Source: Bacillota bacterium (GTDB lineage: Bacteria > Sysuimicrobiota > Sysuimicrobiia > Sysuimicrobiales > Segetimicrobiaceae). Taken from it: 55,972 nt of DNA. Position 1 is the first letter of the stretch. Each line of letters begins with the position of its first letter. A program made the position numbers and the translations under genes. Below the pieces are notes generated by a model. It was not told where the DNA came from and did no database searches. It saw nothing but the letters and a program-made list of their open reading frames with translations. The stretch covers positions 1 to 55,972 of the forward strand of contig JAJPIA010000009.1 of assembly GCA_021324975.1 (NCBI GenBank), in the 5' to 3' direction. Below, piece by piece: positions 1 to 9,142 of this stretch.

Positions 1-8
1 CGGACCCG

Positions 9-344
9 TCATGGCGCCCGGGACCCGTCGTCCTCGATGACCGGCGGGACCACGACGTAGCCGTCCGCGGTCTCGGGCGCGTTGGCGAGGGCGTCCTCGC
101 GGGACAGACACGCGACCGGGAGGTCGTCGCGCATGACCCCGGCCGCCGGGCCTCCGGGCGCCGCCGGGGGGACGTCACCCAGCTCGAGCGCGGCGAGCTG
201 CTGGAACGACTCGAGAATGCTGCCCAGCTGTACCTGGAACAGCCGGCGTTCATCGGGGGTCAGCTCGAGCCGGCTGAGGCGGGCGACGCGCGCGACGATG
301 GCGGCGTCGATCATCGATGGTGCTTTCGGCCGGTCCTCGGACAC
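9..344 (-). CDS. gatC: Asp-tRNA(Asn)/Glu-tRNA(Gln) amidotransferase subunit C
   Basis: GatC is the small subunit of the GatCAB complex, which converts misacylated Glu-tRNA(Gln) or Asp-tRNA(Asn) to the amidated form; it stabilises GatA and links it to GatB. The product shows the family pattern VARLSRLELTPDE near the N-terminus, a central LGDV segment and a C-terminal RED-A-NAPE motif, and about 100-111 aa fits the family. I chose the GTG at 344 because a GGAGG lies 5 nt upstream; the ATG at 314 has no clear ribosome site but would give a typical 101-aa GatC. gatA is expected just beyond the left edge. The gene lies downstream of the peptide-transporter operon, past a hairpin. Confidence 0.9.
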   Translation of the reverse strand: MSEDRPKAPSMIDAAIVARVARLSRLELTPDERRLFQVQLGSILESFQQLAALELGDVPPAAPGGPAAGVMRDDLPVACLSREDALANAPETADGYVVVPPVIEDDGSRAP

Positions 345-386
345 GCTACCCTCCACTCGCGGTAAGTATCGCCATGGTAACATGCG

Positions 387-415
387 GCGGGGAGCGCGGT
401 CTACGCGCTCCCCGC
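387..415 (-). terminator. Hairpin after the binding protein 1 gene
   Basis: A perfect 12-bp stem with a 5-nt loop (arms 387-398 and 404-415, core GGGGAGCGCG) lies between the stop of the binding-protein gene and the gatC start. No strong T-run follows on the minus strand, so it may attenuate, stabilise the mRNA 3' end, or act with Rho. Confidence 0.45.
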
Positions 416-439
416 TCGCGCCGGCGATCGGGCCGGATA

Positions 440-2215
440 CTATTGCTTGTAGAGCGTGTAGTAGTACTGCCCCGGGAAGATCGGATTGTAGTACCACCCG
501 TGCACCCAGGTGCGCATCGTGTAGTACGTCGTCGGCTGCACGAGGAACAGGTACGGCAGATCGTTATAGGCGAGCATGGAGATCTGCTTGTAGATCGACG
601 CGCGCTTGGCCGGATCCGCCGTCCCCACGGCCTGATCGATCAGCCGGTCGGCCTCGGGGTTGTTGTACCCGCCGCGCACCGGGAAATAGCCGTTCGCCGA
701 GAGAAACGGCTGCGCGAAGTCGTGCGGGTCGGGGTAGTCGGCGAACCATCCGAGGAAGTACATCGTCCCCTTGTGGCTGAACAAGAGATCGTTGAGCGCG
801 CTTGCCGGGACCGGGCGGAAGTTGATCTGGAACTTGGGGTTGAGCGCCTGGACGTCGTCGCGCAGGATCGTCGCGCCGACCTGCCGTGCCGTGTTGCCGG
901 CGGTGTACGGCACCGTGAACTTGAACCCCGTGTCCCACAGCTTGCCGCCCTGCGCCTCCTTGAACTCCGCGATCGCCTTGTCGCGGCTCGTGGTGTACGT
1001 GGGGACGGACGCGTCGTAGCCGAGCAGCCCCTGGACGATCGGCCCGTGCGGCAGGATGCCCTGGCCCGCGTACGCGCTGCTCAGATTCTGCGCGTAGTCG
1101 AACGCGTAGGCGAACCCACGGCGCACGTGGATGTCGGCGAAGAAATCGGACGGGATCCCCTGCCCGTCGAGCTTGCCGCTCCCCGCGTCCGGGTTCCCCT
1201 CCGTGTTGATCTTGAAGTTGAACTGCAGCGTCTGCACCGCGATCTGCGGCAGCTTGGCCTGCATGACGGTGTTCGGCAGGCCGCGCAGCTGCGATTGCTC
1301 GTTCAGGGAGGCGACGATGAGGTCGGCGTCACCCTGCTGGAGCTGCAGGCGCCGGGCGGCGAGCTCGGTCACCGACTTGATGATCACGCGCCGGAGCCGC
1401 GCGGGCTGGCGCCAGTAGTGGTCGTTGCGGACGAGGATCACTTCCTTGTTCTGGCGGTCCCACTGCTCGAGCATGAACGGCCCCGTGCCATTCATGTGGT
1501 CGAACTGATACCGGTCCTCGTTCTTGGGGTTGTTGTACTTCTGCCAGGTCGTGGCCCCGCCGTCCCAGTCGTTGTGCGCGGCCGCCCACTTCCGCGGCAT
1601 CACACCGCCCCAGGCGGCCATGATCGTCAGGAACGGCGCGAACGGCCGCTTGAGGTGGAAGACGACGTTGTTTCCCTGCGCGTACACGGCCTTTTGGACC
1701 TGGTCGAATGTCACCTGGATCTTGCCCTGCTTGTCACGCGTGCTGTCCACGCCGAGCAGCGGGCTCAACAGGAGCCACGCCGGGCCGCCCGCCTGATCCT
1801 GCAGGAGGAACCGGCGGAACGAGTACACAACGTCGTCCGGCGTCATGATCGACCCGTCGTGGAAGTGGACGCCCTGCCGGATCGGGAACGTGTACGTCAG
1901 CCCGTCCTTGCTGATGAGCCCGTTCTGCAGGCTCGGCACCTCGGTGGCCAGCATCGGCGAAAACTTGTCCAGGGACGAGCCGCTGTAGATGATCAGCGTT
2001 TCGTACACGTTCGGCCAGATCGGCTCCGCGGAGTAGATGTCATAGGCGAGGTCGGGATCGAGACTCGTGACGTCGCCGAACTGCAACTCCACGAACGTGT
2101 CGGGATTCCTGACCGGTTCACCCGCTCCCCGGGCGACCAGCGCCCCGAGTGAAAGGGGCACGATTGCGGCGACGAGCACCGCCGTGATGCGGATCGACCA
2201 TGGCCGCATGCGCAT
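440..2215 (-). CDS. Peptide/nickel-type ABC transporter substrate-binding protein 1 (family 5)
   Basis: Extracytoplasmic solute-binding protein of the DppA/OppA class, 591 aa, which captures oligopeptides or similar ligands for the adjacent permeases. It has a Sec signal (MRMRPW, then a hydrophobic run to about residue 30). Family 5 landmarks follow: SLDPDLAYD, the LTYTFPIRQGVHFHDGS segment, NGTGPFMLEQWD, and VRRGFAYAFDY. GAAGGAGG 6 nt before the ATG at 2215 fixes the start. It is clearly paralogous to the binding protein at 4283-6064, sharing VRNPDT, the INTYP-like core and the C-terminal MRTWVHGWYYN type ending. The two flank one permease pair, which suggests a tandem duplication. The ligand cannot be told from the sequence. 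Confidence 0.93.
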   Translation of the reverse strand: MRMRPWSIRITAVLVAAIVPLSLGALVARGAGEPVRNPDTFVELQFGDVTSLDPDLAYDIYSAEPIWPNVYETLIIYSGSSLDKFSPMLATEVPSLQNGLISKDGLTYTFPIRQGVHFHDGSIMTPDDVVYSFRRFLLQDQAGGPAWLLLSPLLGVDSTRDKQGKIQVTFDQVQKAVYAQGNNVVFHLKRPFAPFLTIMAAWGGVMPRKWAAAHNDWDGGATTWQKYNNPKNEDRYQFDHMNGTGPFMLEQWDRQNKEVILVRNDHYWRQPARLRRVIIKSVTELAARRLQLQQGDADLIVASLNEQSQLRGLPNTVMQAKLPQIAVQTLQFNFKINTEGNPDAGSGKLDGQGIPSDFFADIHVRRGFAYAFDYAQNLSSAYAGQGILPHGPIVQGLLGYDASVPTYTTSRDKAIAEFKEAQGGKLWDTGFKFTVPYTAGNTARQVGATILRDDVQALNPKFQINFRPVPASALNDLLFSHKGTMYFLGWFADYPDPHDFAQPFLSANGYFPVRGGYNNPEADRLIDQAVGTADPAKRASIYKQISMLAYNDLPYLFLVQPTTYYTMRTWVHGWYYNPIFPGQYYYTLYKQ

Positions 2216-2267
2216 GTCACGCCTCCTTCTCTGAGCCTGCGGTATGCTGACGCTCCGTGCCACTTCC

Positions 2268-3215
2268 CTACACGCTCCCGCGCTGGCGGGGGTCGAAGAT
2301 ATCCTGGAAGGCGTCGCCGAGCAGGTTCCACCCCAGGACGAAGAGAAAGATCGCCACCCCGGGCACCAAGAGCGTGTACCAATACTGGAACGGGTCGCCC
2401 GCGGTGCCGAGGATCCAGTTGTGGGACAGACTGATGAGCTGCCCCCAATCGGCATACCCGGGCGGCGCGCCGAGCCCGAGGAACGACAAGGCCGCGAAAT
2501 TGATGACGATGCCGCCCATGTCCAGGGACGCCAGGATGATGATGGGATAGATCGTGTTCGGTAGGACGTGCCGGATGATGATGAAAAAGTCCCCGACCCC
2601 CATCGCACGCGCGGCCTGCACGTACTCCATGTCGCGGACGCGCAGAAACTCCGCCCGCAGGAGCCGGGTGTACGTCGGCCAGGCAACGACGGCGATCGCG
2701 ATCACGGCGTTGCGCGCGCTCTGGCCGAGCACGGCGACGATGACCACGGCCAAGATGAGGCCGGGAAACGCGAGAAAGATGTCGGTAACCCGCATCACCG
2801 CCTCGTCGATCCAGCCCCCGTAGTACCCGCTCAGGCTGCCGAGCGTCAGCGCGACGGCGATGCCGGCCCCGACGACGGTCAGCGCGACGACAAACGCGCT
2901 GCGCGCGCCCCATATCGCGCCGTAGTATAGGTCGAACTGCTCCTCCGTGGTGCCGAGTGGGTGGCCCGGCCCCGGGGGGCGGGGATCGCTCGCATACCCC
3001 TGGTGCGGGATCATGTACGGGTTGCGCTCGGTCGGGTGTGCGAGCAGCGGCGCCAGGAGCGCCACCACGAAGAAGAAGAGGATGATGCACAGCCCGAGCA
3101 CGGACAGCGGGTTGCGGCGGAACCGGCGGAGCGTGCGCTCCCACGCGCTCGGCTGGACGCGCTGGACCGTGGGAGCGCCCGGCGCGGCGATCGAGGGGAC
3201 GCGGACCGCGCTCAC
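2268..3215 (-). CDS. Peptide ABC transporter permease, DppC/OppC type (set 1)
   Basis: Inner-membrane permease, 315 aa. An N-terminal cytoplasmic stretch leads into one transmembrane helix (NPLSVLGLCIILFFFVVALL), then the OppC_N-type region and a BPD_transp_1 domain with five further helices. The EAA coupling loop reads EYVQAARAMGVGDFFIIIRH, followed by LPNTIYPIIILASL. The C-terminus (GWNLLGDAFQDIFDPR) is the classic DppC ending. The GTG start overlaps the stop of the upstream dppB gene by 4 bp (GTGA), so the two are translationally coupled. It pairs with the B subunit at 3212-4237. Confidence 0.93.
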   Translation of the reverse strand: MSAVRVPSIAAPGAPTVQRVQPSAWERTLRRFRRNPLSVLGLCIILFFFVVALLAPLLAHPTERNPYMIPHQGYASDPRPPGPGHPLGTTEEQFDLYYGAIWGARSAFVVALTVVGAGIAVALTLGSLSGYYGGWIDEAVMRVTDIFLAFPGLILAVVIVAVLGQSARNAVIAIAVVAWPTYTRLLRAEFLRVRDMEYVQAARAMGVGDFFIIIRHVLPNTIYPIIILASLDMGGIVINFAALSFLGLGAPPGYADWGQLISLSHNWILGTAGDPFQYWYTLLVPGVAIFLFVLGWNLLGDAFQDIFDPRQRGSV

Positions 3216-4237
3216 TGCAGCCGGATGCGCGGATCGACCACGGCGTACAGAACGTCCGCGCAGAGGTTCCCGAGCACGAGCATCCCCGCGAAGATGAGGG
3301 CAAAGCCGGTGACGGCGGGAATGTCAAGCTGCTGGCTCGCCGTCACGCCCCAGCGGCCGATGCCCGGCCAGTTGAACACGGTCTCCGTGATGACGACGCC
3401 CGAGAGGAGCCCAACGAACAAGAGGCTCGCGAGCGTGATCACGGGGATCAGCGCGTTGCGGCGGGCATGCTTGTCCACCACGACGTCCCGCGGCAATCCC
3501 TTCGCTTCCGCGGTCCTGACGTAGTCCGCGCGAAGCGTCTCCAGCATGGACGAGCGGGTGATCCGCACGAGGGTGGCGGTGATGAAATACGTGAGCGTAG
3601 CCACCGGGAGCACGAGGTGGCGCAGCGCGTCCCAGAGCAGCCACCACTGACCGTTGAGGAGCGCGTCAATCGTGAGGAGCCCCGTGTAGGGGTGGAATTG
3701 CGGGCTGCGGACGAAGAGGTCGGCGTCGAGCCCGATCCGGCCCGGCGGAAACCACCCGAAGTGGCCGTAGAACACCATGAGCAGCACGAGCCCCCACACG
3801 AACGTCGGCAGCGACGCGCCGCTGATGGACGTCGAGCGGCTCACGTGATCCACGATCTTGTCCTTTTGCACCGCAGAGAGTGTCCCGAGCCAGATGCCGA
3901 GCACGAGGATGCAGACGAACGAGTACAGCGCGAGCTCGAACGTCGCGGGGAAATAGCCTCGAATTGCTGCCAGCACGGGCTCCCGCGCGGTCTCAGACCA
4001 CCCGAGGTCGCCGTGCAAGACCTGGCGGAGCCACTCCCAATACTGCACGTACACGGGTTGGTCTAGGTGGTACTTACGTATGATGTCGGGCAGCGCGTTG
4101 AGCTGCTTGGGATCGGTGATGTACAGGCTGGCGCGCATCGCGGGGGTGAGCAGCTGGAGGAGCGAGAAGATCAGTGCCGTCACCCCAAGGGCGACGAACG
4201 GCAACAGCAGCAGGCGGCGTGCGATGAACCGGCTCAT
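3212..4237 (-). CDS. Peptide ABC transporter permease, DppB/OppB type (set 1)
   Basis: Inner-membrane permease of 341 aa with the DppB opening MSRFIARRLLLLPFVALGV and a first helix. A periplasmic segment carries the PVYVQYWEWLRQVLHGDLGW motif found throughout OppB/DppB. The BPD_transp_1 core has an EAA loop (DYVRTAEAKGLPRDVVVDKH) and the ending ADVLYAVVDPRIRLQ. It forms the heterodimeric channel with the adjacent C subunit. The intergenic gap to the binding protein upstream (4283-6064) is 45 bp; no strong ribosome site precedes the ATG, so coupling to upstream translation is likely. Confidence 0.93.
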   Translation of the reverse strand: MSRFIARRLLLLPFVALGVTALIFSLLQLLTPAMRASLYITDPKQLNALPDIIRKYHLDQPVYVQYWEWLRQVLHGDLGWSETAREPVLAAIRGYFPATFELALYSFVCILVLGIWLGTLSAVQKDKIVDHVSRSTSISGASLPTFVWGLVLLMVFYGHFGWFPPGRIGLDADLFVRSPQFHPYTGLLTIDALLNGQWWLLWDALRHLVLPVATLTYFITATLVRITRSSMLETLRADYVRTAEAKGLPRDVVVDKHARRNALIPVITLASLLFVGLLSGVVITETVFNWPGIGRWGVTASQQLDIPAVTGFALIFAGMLVLGNLCADVLYAVVDPRIRLQ

Positions 4238-4282
4238 CAGCGGTCGGCCGGCCCGCTGACGCGGGCCGGCCGGCGTGAGTCG

Positions 4283-6064
4283 CTACTGCTTGGACATCGT
4301 ATAGAAGTCGAAACCCACGTTCGCGAGCGGCGGCAGGACCGCGTTGTAGTACCATCCGTGGACCCACGAACGCATGACCACGAAATTGGTCGGCTGGGCT
4401 GCGTAGATGGCCAACACGTTGTCGTACGCGAACTTCGTGAGCTCATGGTAGATTTCGGCGCGCTTCGCGGGATCCGCGACCTGCGCGGCCTGTTTCACCA
4501 GCTGGTCCACGTGGGGATCGGAAAAGCCGTTCTGCTTCGGGTACTGCCCGTTGCTCGCGAGAAACGGCTGCGCGAAGTCGTCGGGGTCGGGATAATCGAC
4601 CGCCCAGCCGAGCGCGTACAGGGTGCCCTTGTGCTGCACGGTCAACTGCAGGAAGGAGGAGAACTGGATGTTGCGGATGTCGATGTGGAATTTCGGGTTG
4701 AGGGACTCCACGTCGTCCTTGACGATCTGGGCGCCGATCTGGCGCACGGCATTGCCGGTGTTGTAGGTCTCGGTGAAGTGGAAGCCGGTGTCCCAGAGCT
4801 TGCCGCCCCATGCTTCCTTGAACTCCGCGATCGCCTTTTGCTTGTCGAACGTGTACTTCGGGAGCGACGCGTCGTAGCCGAGGAGGCCCTGAATGATCGG
4901 GCCGTTCGGCTGCAGGGCCTTGCCCCGGTACCCGTCGCGGAGGAACGTGCCGTAGTCGAACGCGTAGGCGAAGCCGCGGCGGACGTGCACGTCCGAGAAG
5001 AAGTCCGGCGGGATGCCGTTGCCGTCGAGCTTGCCGCTCCCCACGTCCGGGTTGCCCGCGGCGTCGATCTTTTGATTGAAGTGGAACACCTGGATCACCA
5101 GCGACGGGTAACCGTCCTGCACCGTGACGCCGGCCATGCCCGTGACCTTGGACTGGTCGGGCCGGTCCACCGCAATGGCGTCCGCGTCGCCGCGCTGCAA
5201 CTGCAGCTGGCGGGCCGGGAACTCCGTAACCGTGCGGATCACGACCCGCCCTAACTTCGCGGGCGCCCGCCAGTAGTGGTCGTTCCGGACGAGGATCACT
5301 TCCTTCGCCTGCCGGTCCCAGGTCTGCAGCACGAACGGGCCCGTGCCGTTCGTGTGGTCGAACTCGTACCGGTCCTGCAGCTTGGGGTTGTTGTACTTGG
5401 CCCATGTGCCGGCCGTCCCGTCCCAGTCCCCGTGCGCCGCCGCCCACTTCTCCGGCAGCACGAACGACCAGGCGGCGAGAATGCTCAAAAACGCCGCGTA
5501 GGGATGCTTGAGGTGGAAGACGACGTTCTGGCCCTCGACCGTCACCGCCTTGGCCGCGTCGGCATACTGCACCGTGACGGCGCCCTTCGTGCGCGTGCTG
5601 TCGGTGCCGAGCAGCGGCGTGAGCAGCAGCCACGACGGGCCGCCGTCCCGGTCCTGCAGCATGAACCGCAGCATGGAGTACCGGACGTCCTCCGGGGTCA
5701 TGACCGTGCCGTCGTGGAAATGCACACCCTGGCGGATCGGGAACGTGTAGGTCAACCCGTCCTTGCTGATGAGCCCGTTTTGAAGGGTCGGCACCATCGT
5801 GGCCAGGCGCGGCACGTACCGGGACAGCACGCTGCCGTCATAGGTGATCAGCGTCTCGTAGATCCCGGGCCAGATCACGCCCTCGCTCGCCGTGTCGTAG
5901 GCGTAGGCGGGGTCGAGACTCTGGGGGTCTCCATAGGTGAGGATGATCAGGGTGTCCGGGTTCCGCACAGATTCCGCGGCGCCGCGGGCGCCGGTGCCGT
6001 ACGCCAGCACCGCCATCACCGCGATCGCCAGTACCGCCAGTCCGCGCTGTGCCACGACGCTCAC
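4283..6064 (-). CDS. Peptide/nickel-type ABC transporter substrate-binding protein 2 (family 5)
   Basis: Exported family 5 binding protein, 593 aa, closely similar over its full length to the binding protein at 440-2215. A signal peptide (hydrophobic residues about 8-25) ends near GARGAAES. Landmarks are YGDPQSLDPAYAYD, LTYTFPIRQGVHFHDGT, NGTGPFVLQTWDRQ, VRRGFAYAFDYGTF and the ending MRSWVHGWYYNAV. The GTG at 6064 has AGAGG almost abutting; a GTG ten bases further in (about 6054) has better spacing and gives only a slightly shorter signal. It lies between the ATPase genes and permease set 1, the normal place for a binding protein of this operon. Confidence 0.92.
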   Translation of the reverse strand: MSVVAQRGLAVLAIAVMAVLAYGTGARGAAESVRNPDTLIILTYGDPQSLDPAYAYDTASEGVIWPGIYETLITYDGSVLSRYVPRLATMVPTLQNGLISKDGLTYTFPIRQGVHFHDGTVMTPEDVRYSMLRFMLQDRDGGPSWLLLTPLLGTDSTRTKGAVTVQYADAAKAVTVEGQNVVFHLKHPYAAFLSILAAWSFVLPEKWAAAHGDWDGTAGTWAKYNNPKLQDRYEFDHTNGTGPFVLQTWDRQAKEVILVRNDHYWRAPAKLGRVVIRTVTEFPARQLQLQRGDADAIAVDRPDQSKVTGMAGVTVQDGYPSLVIQVFHFNQKIDAAGNPDVGSGKLDGNGIPPDFFSDVHVRRGFAYAFDYGTFLRDGYRGKALQPNGPIIQGLLGYDASLPKYTFDKQKAIAEFKEAWGGKLWDTGFHFTETYNTGNAVRQIGAQIVKDDVESLNPKFHIDIRNIQFSSFLQLTVQHKGTLYALGWAVDYPDPDDFAQPFLASNGQYPKQNGFSDPHVDQLVKQAAQVADPAKRAEIYHELTKFAYDNVLAIYAAQPTNFVVMRSWVHGWYYNAVLPPLANVGFDFYTMSKQ

Positions 6065-6221
6065 CGCCTCTTATCCCGAGTCGAACCGGTGAGAACGTCC
6101 CGCCACGCACCTGCCGGCGCCGCCGCCCCGACGCGGATGCGCTGCCTCCCCCCCGGCCTCAGCATCCTCGTGCAGTCCGTGTAGTCGTGTAGTGTGGTAC
6201 GTCCGGCGCACCCGTCCGGTT

Positions 6222-7262
6222 CTACGAGTTGGCCGCGCTGGCCGCCGGGCGGTACACTGCCGCCTTGCTCCGCTGGGTCTTGAACGGCCGTACGGGGCAG
6301 GCGACGAAGTGGCCGTTGCCGATGTCGACGAACTCGGGCTCGTCCACGCTGCAGCTCGGCTGTGCATAAAGGCAGCGCGTGTGGAACCGGCAGCCGGACG
6401 GCGGGTTCACCGGGCTCGGCACGTCGCCCGGCAGGATGATGCGCTCCCGCCGCATCTCCGGGTTCGGGATCGGGACCGCGGACAGCAGCGCCTCCGTGTA
6501 CGGATGCTGGGGGTTCGAGAACAGCTCATCCGCATCCGCGAGTTCCACGATCTTGCCGAGATACATGACGGCGATGCGGTCGCTGATGTGCTTGACCACC
6601 GAGAGATCGTGCGCGATGAACAGGTAGGTCAGGCCGAATTCCTTTTGCAGCTCCTGCAGGAGGTTGAGCACCTGCGCCTGGATGCTCACGTCCAGTGCCG
6701 AGACCGGCTCGTCGGCGATGATCAGCTTCGGGTTCACGGCGAGCGCCCGGGCGATGCCGATGCGCTGACGCTGCCCGCCACTGAACTCGTGCGGATACCG
6801 GTTCGCATGGTACGGCGACAGCCCGACGACCTCGAGGAGCTCCTGCACGCGGCGGACCTTCTCCTTGCCGCGGGCCAGGTTGTGGATCTCCAGCGGCTCG
6901 CCGATGATGTCGCCGACGGTCATCCGGGGGTTGAGCGAGGAGTAGGGATCCTGGAAGATAATCTGCATGTTGCGGCGCATCCGCCGAAGCTCTTCCTTGC
7001 CCAGCTTGAAGATGTCGCGGGTCTCGAACAGCGCTTCGCCGGTCGTTGGCTCCTGGAGCCGTAGAATGACGCGGCCGGTCGTCGTCTTGCCGCACCCGGA
7101 CTCGCCGACGAGGCCCAGCGTCTCACCCTTCCGGATGTAGAAGCTCAGGCCGTCTACGGCCCGGACCGCTCCGACCTGCCGCTGGAAGATGAACCCCTTC
7201 GTAACCGGGTAATGTTTGACGAGGTGCTTGACCTCCAGGAGAATCTCGCCGTTGCCTGCCAT
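6222..7262 (-). CDS. Oligopeptide/dipeptide ABC transporter ATPase, DppF/OppF type
   Basis: Cytoplasmic ATPase of 346 aa that powers peptide uptake as a heterodimer with the DppD-type protein encoded just upstream. It shows Walker [11 protein letters not shown]-loop QEPTTG and [13 protein letters not shown], signature [12 protein letters not shown], Walker [15 protein letters not shown] and the H-loop IAHDLSVV. The C-terminal oligopeptide-transporter extension includes [16 protein letters not shown], whose Cys spacing is typical of DppD/F. GGGAGGG three bases before the ATG sets the start. This is the only F-type ATPase in the window, so it probably serves both permease sets. Confidence 0.93.
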   Translation of the reverse strand: MAGNGEILLEVKHLVKHYPVTKGFIFQRQVGAVRAVDGLSFYIRKGETLGLVGESGCGKTTTGRVILRLQEPTTGEALFETRDIFKLGKEELRRMRRNMQIIFQDPYSSLNPRMTVGDIIGEPLEIHNLARGKEKVRRVQELLEVVGLSPYHANRYPHEFSGGQRQRIGIARALAVNPKLIIADEPVSALDVSIQAQVLNLLQELQKEFGLTYLFIAHDLSVVKHISDRIAVMYLGKIVELADADELFSNPQHPYTEALLSAVPIPNPEMRRERIILPGDVPSPVNPPSGCRFHTRCLYAQPSCSVDEPEFVDIGNGHFVACPVRPFKTQRSKAAVYRPAASAANS

Positions 7263-7295
7263 AGTCCCTCCCCAGGGCTCCAGGGTGACGCCGTC

Positions 7296-8339
7296 TTAGA
7301 CCCCCCGGCTCCGCGCCGACGCCGCCAGCCCCGCGGCTGTCGCCGCCTGCTTGTCCTTCTCCGTCGCCTTGTCGGTGTAGAGATAGCACCGCGCGGCGTG
7401 CCCGGCCTCGATGCTCACGGTCGGCGGGTCCACCTGCGTGCAGACCTCCATCGCGAACGGGCACCGCGGGGCGAACGAGCAGCCCGGCGGGAGGTCCACC
7501 AGGCTGGGCGGCTGCCCCTCGATCGGGATCAGCCGCTCGCTCCGCTCGTAGAGCTTCGGTACCGAGTGCAGCAAACCCCAGGTATACGGGTGCCGCGGAT
7601 CATGGAACGTCCGCTTGACGTCGGTCTCCTCGACCGGACGCCCGGCATACATGACCACGACGTTGTCGCACATCTCGGCGACAACGCCCAGGTTGTGGGT
7701 GATCATGATGATGGCCGTGCCGAACTCGCGCTGCAACTCTCGCATGAGCTCGAGGATCTGCGCCTGGATCGTCACGTCCAGCGCGGTCGTCGGCTCGTCG
7801 GCGAGGAGCACCGACGGGTTGCACGACAGCGCCATCGCGATCATGACGCGCTGCCGCATGCCGCCGGAGAACTGGTGTGGGTAGTCCCTCACGCGCTGCC
7901 GGGCCGACGGAATCTTGACGCGCTCGAGCATCTCGATGGCGCGCTCCCACGCCGCGCGCTTGTCCAGCCGCTGGTGCAGGATCACCGCTTCCGCGATCTG
8001 CTCGCCGATGGTCAGCACAGGGTTGAGCGAGGTCATCGGCTCCTGGAAGACCATCGCGATGCGGTTGCCGCGGATCCTGCGCATTTCCTCGTCGGACAGC
8101 TTGAGCAGGTTGCGCCCTTCAAACAGGATCTCACCGTCGACGATCTTCCCGGGCGGCGACGGGATCAGCCGCATGATCGACAGCGCGTGCACGCTCTTGC
8201 CCGAGCCGGACTCGCCGACGATGCCAAGGGTCTCGCCCTTGTGCAGGTCGTAGGCCATGCCGTCCACGGCGCGCACGACGCCCTCGTCGGTGTAGAAATA
8301 GGTCTTTAGGCTTCGGACCGACAGCAACGGTTCGGCCAC
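7296..8339 (-). CDS. Oligopeptide/dipeptide ABC transporter ATPase, DppD/OppD type
   Basis: Cytoplasmic ATPase of 347 aa, partner of the DppF-type protein. It shows Walker A GESGSGKS, the [17 protein letters not shown]-loop, signature [12 protein letters not shown], Walker [17 protein letters not shown], switch His in MITHNLGVV, and the Cys-bearing C-terminal segment [27 protein letters not shown] sits 5 nt before the GTG start. It lies 33 bp upstream of dppF on the same strand. The 138 bp upstream of it contains an AT-rich patch (attaattggtg near 8387) but no promoter I can call firmly. Confidence 0.93.
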   Translation of the reverse strand: MAEPLLSVRSLKTYFYTDEGVVRAVDGMAYDLHKGETLGIVGESGSGKSVHALSIMRLIPSPPGKIVDGEILFEGRNLLKLSDEEMRRIRGNRIAMVFQEPMTSLNPVLTIGEQIAEAVILHQRLDKRAAWERAIEMLERVKIPSARQRVRDYPHQFSGGMRQRVMIAMALSCNPSVLLADEPTTALDVTIQAQILELMRELQREFGTAIIMITHNLGVVAEMCDNVVVMYAGRPVEETDVKRTFHDPRHPYTWGLLHSVPKLYERSERLIPIEGQPPSLVDLPPGCSFAPRCPFAMEVCTQVDPPTVSIEAGHAARCYLYTDKATEKDKQAATAAGLAASARSRGV

Positions 8340-8477
8340 GCGAACCCTCCTCCGGCGCCGACCTCGGGGCGCACTGGCGCTACGCCATTAATTGGTGCGA
8401 ATTCCACAACCCCCCGCCAAATCCTCTCCTGCGCCGCCCGGCGCGAGGCCCGGAGCCCTTCCCCGGGCCGCCCGGGT

Positions 8478-9044
8478 CTATGGCAGCGTGCCGGCGTATT
8501 GCACGGCGTAATTCTGGTACTCGTCCCCGGAGGCCCCGCTCACCGTCGCGAGCCTCTCGCGGCCGTGGTACAACTCCGCCACCACCCGCCCCGCTTCCGG
8601 GGCATTGTACAGCGCGAGTTGCACGACCAGGCGGCCCTCGGTCGCGAGGTACTGTCGGTTCAGGGTTTTGGAATGTTTGGGATCGTAGTACTTGGACTGG
8701 AACCGGACCAGCACCGTGCCCGAGGCCGGGTCGTACGACGCCTGCAGGCGGCTCGCCTCGCCCGAGATCGTGATCACGGCGCCGCGGGCCCGGAGCGCCG
8801 GGTCGAGGGTCGCCCCCTGCGGCACGTCCGGCGTCACCACGCCCTGCTGCACCTGCATCACGCGCTGGGCGAACAGCACCCCGGCGGCCACGAGCACCGC
8901 CGCGGCGGCTGCCGTGATGATGAGTGCGGACCGCCGTCCGGACCGAGATCGGGGCCCGGCCCCCGCGGTCCCCCGCCGCGCCGGGCCACCGGGAACCCCG
9001 GCCCCCGGACCGACCGCCGACCCCGACTTCACGACCTTTGCCAT
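8478..9044 (-). CDS. Hypothetical single-pass membrane protein inside the peptide-transporter operon
   Basis: 188 aa, no family recognised. Residues 1-40 are cytoplasmic, rich in Gly, Pro, Arg and Ser. One transmembrane helix follows at about 40-60 (ALIITAAAAAVLVAAGVLFA). The remaining 130 residues are extracytoplasmic, with no Cys and predicted beta character (RLQASYDPASGTVLVRFQSKYYD, RLVVQLALYNAPEAGRVVAELYHG). GGAGGGGG about 8 nt before the ATG at 9044 sets the start. It lies between permease C2 and dppD, in the same direction with short gaps, so co-transcription is likely. It could be an accessory subunit or unrelated; nothing in the sequence decides this. Confidence 0.72.
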   Translation of the reverse strand: MAKVVKSGSAVGPGAGVPGGPARRGTAGAGPRSRSGRRSALIITAAAAAVLVAAGVLFAQRVMQVQQGVVTPDVPQGATLDPALRARGAVITISGEASRLQASYDPASGTVLVRFQSKYYDPKHSKTLNRQYLATEGRLVVQLALYNAPEAGRVVAELYHGRERLATVSGASGDEYQNYAVQYAGTLP

Positions 9045-9142
9045 CCGTGTTGCCCCCTCCGCCTTGCCCGCCGCTCCCTGGCCGGCCGAGGCCGGCACCC
9101 GGCGGGTACCGCTTCTATCATCGCACGACCCGGCACCGCCCG

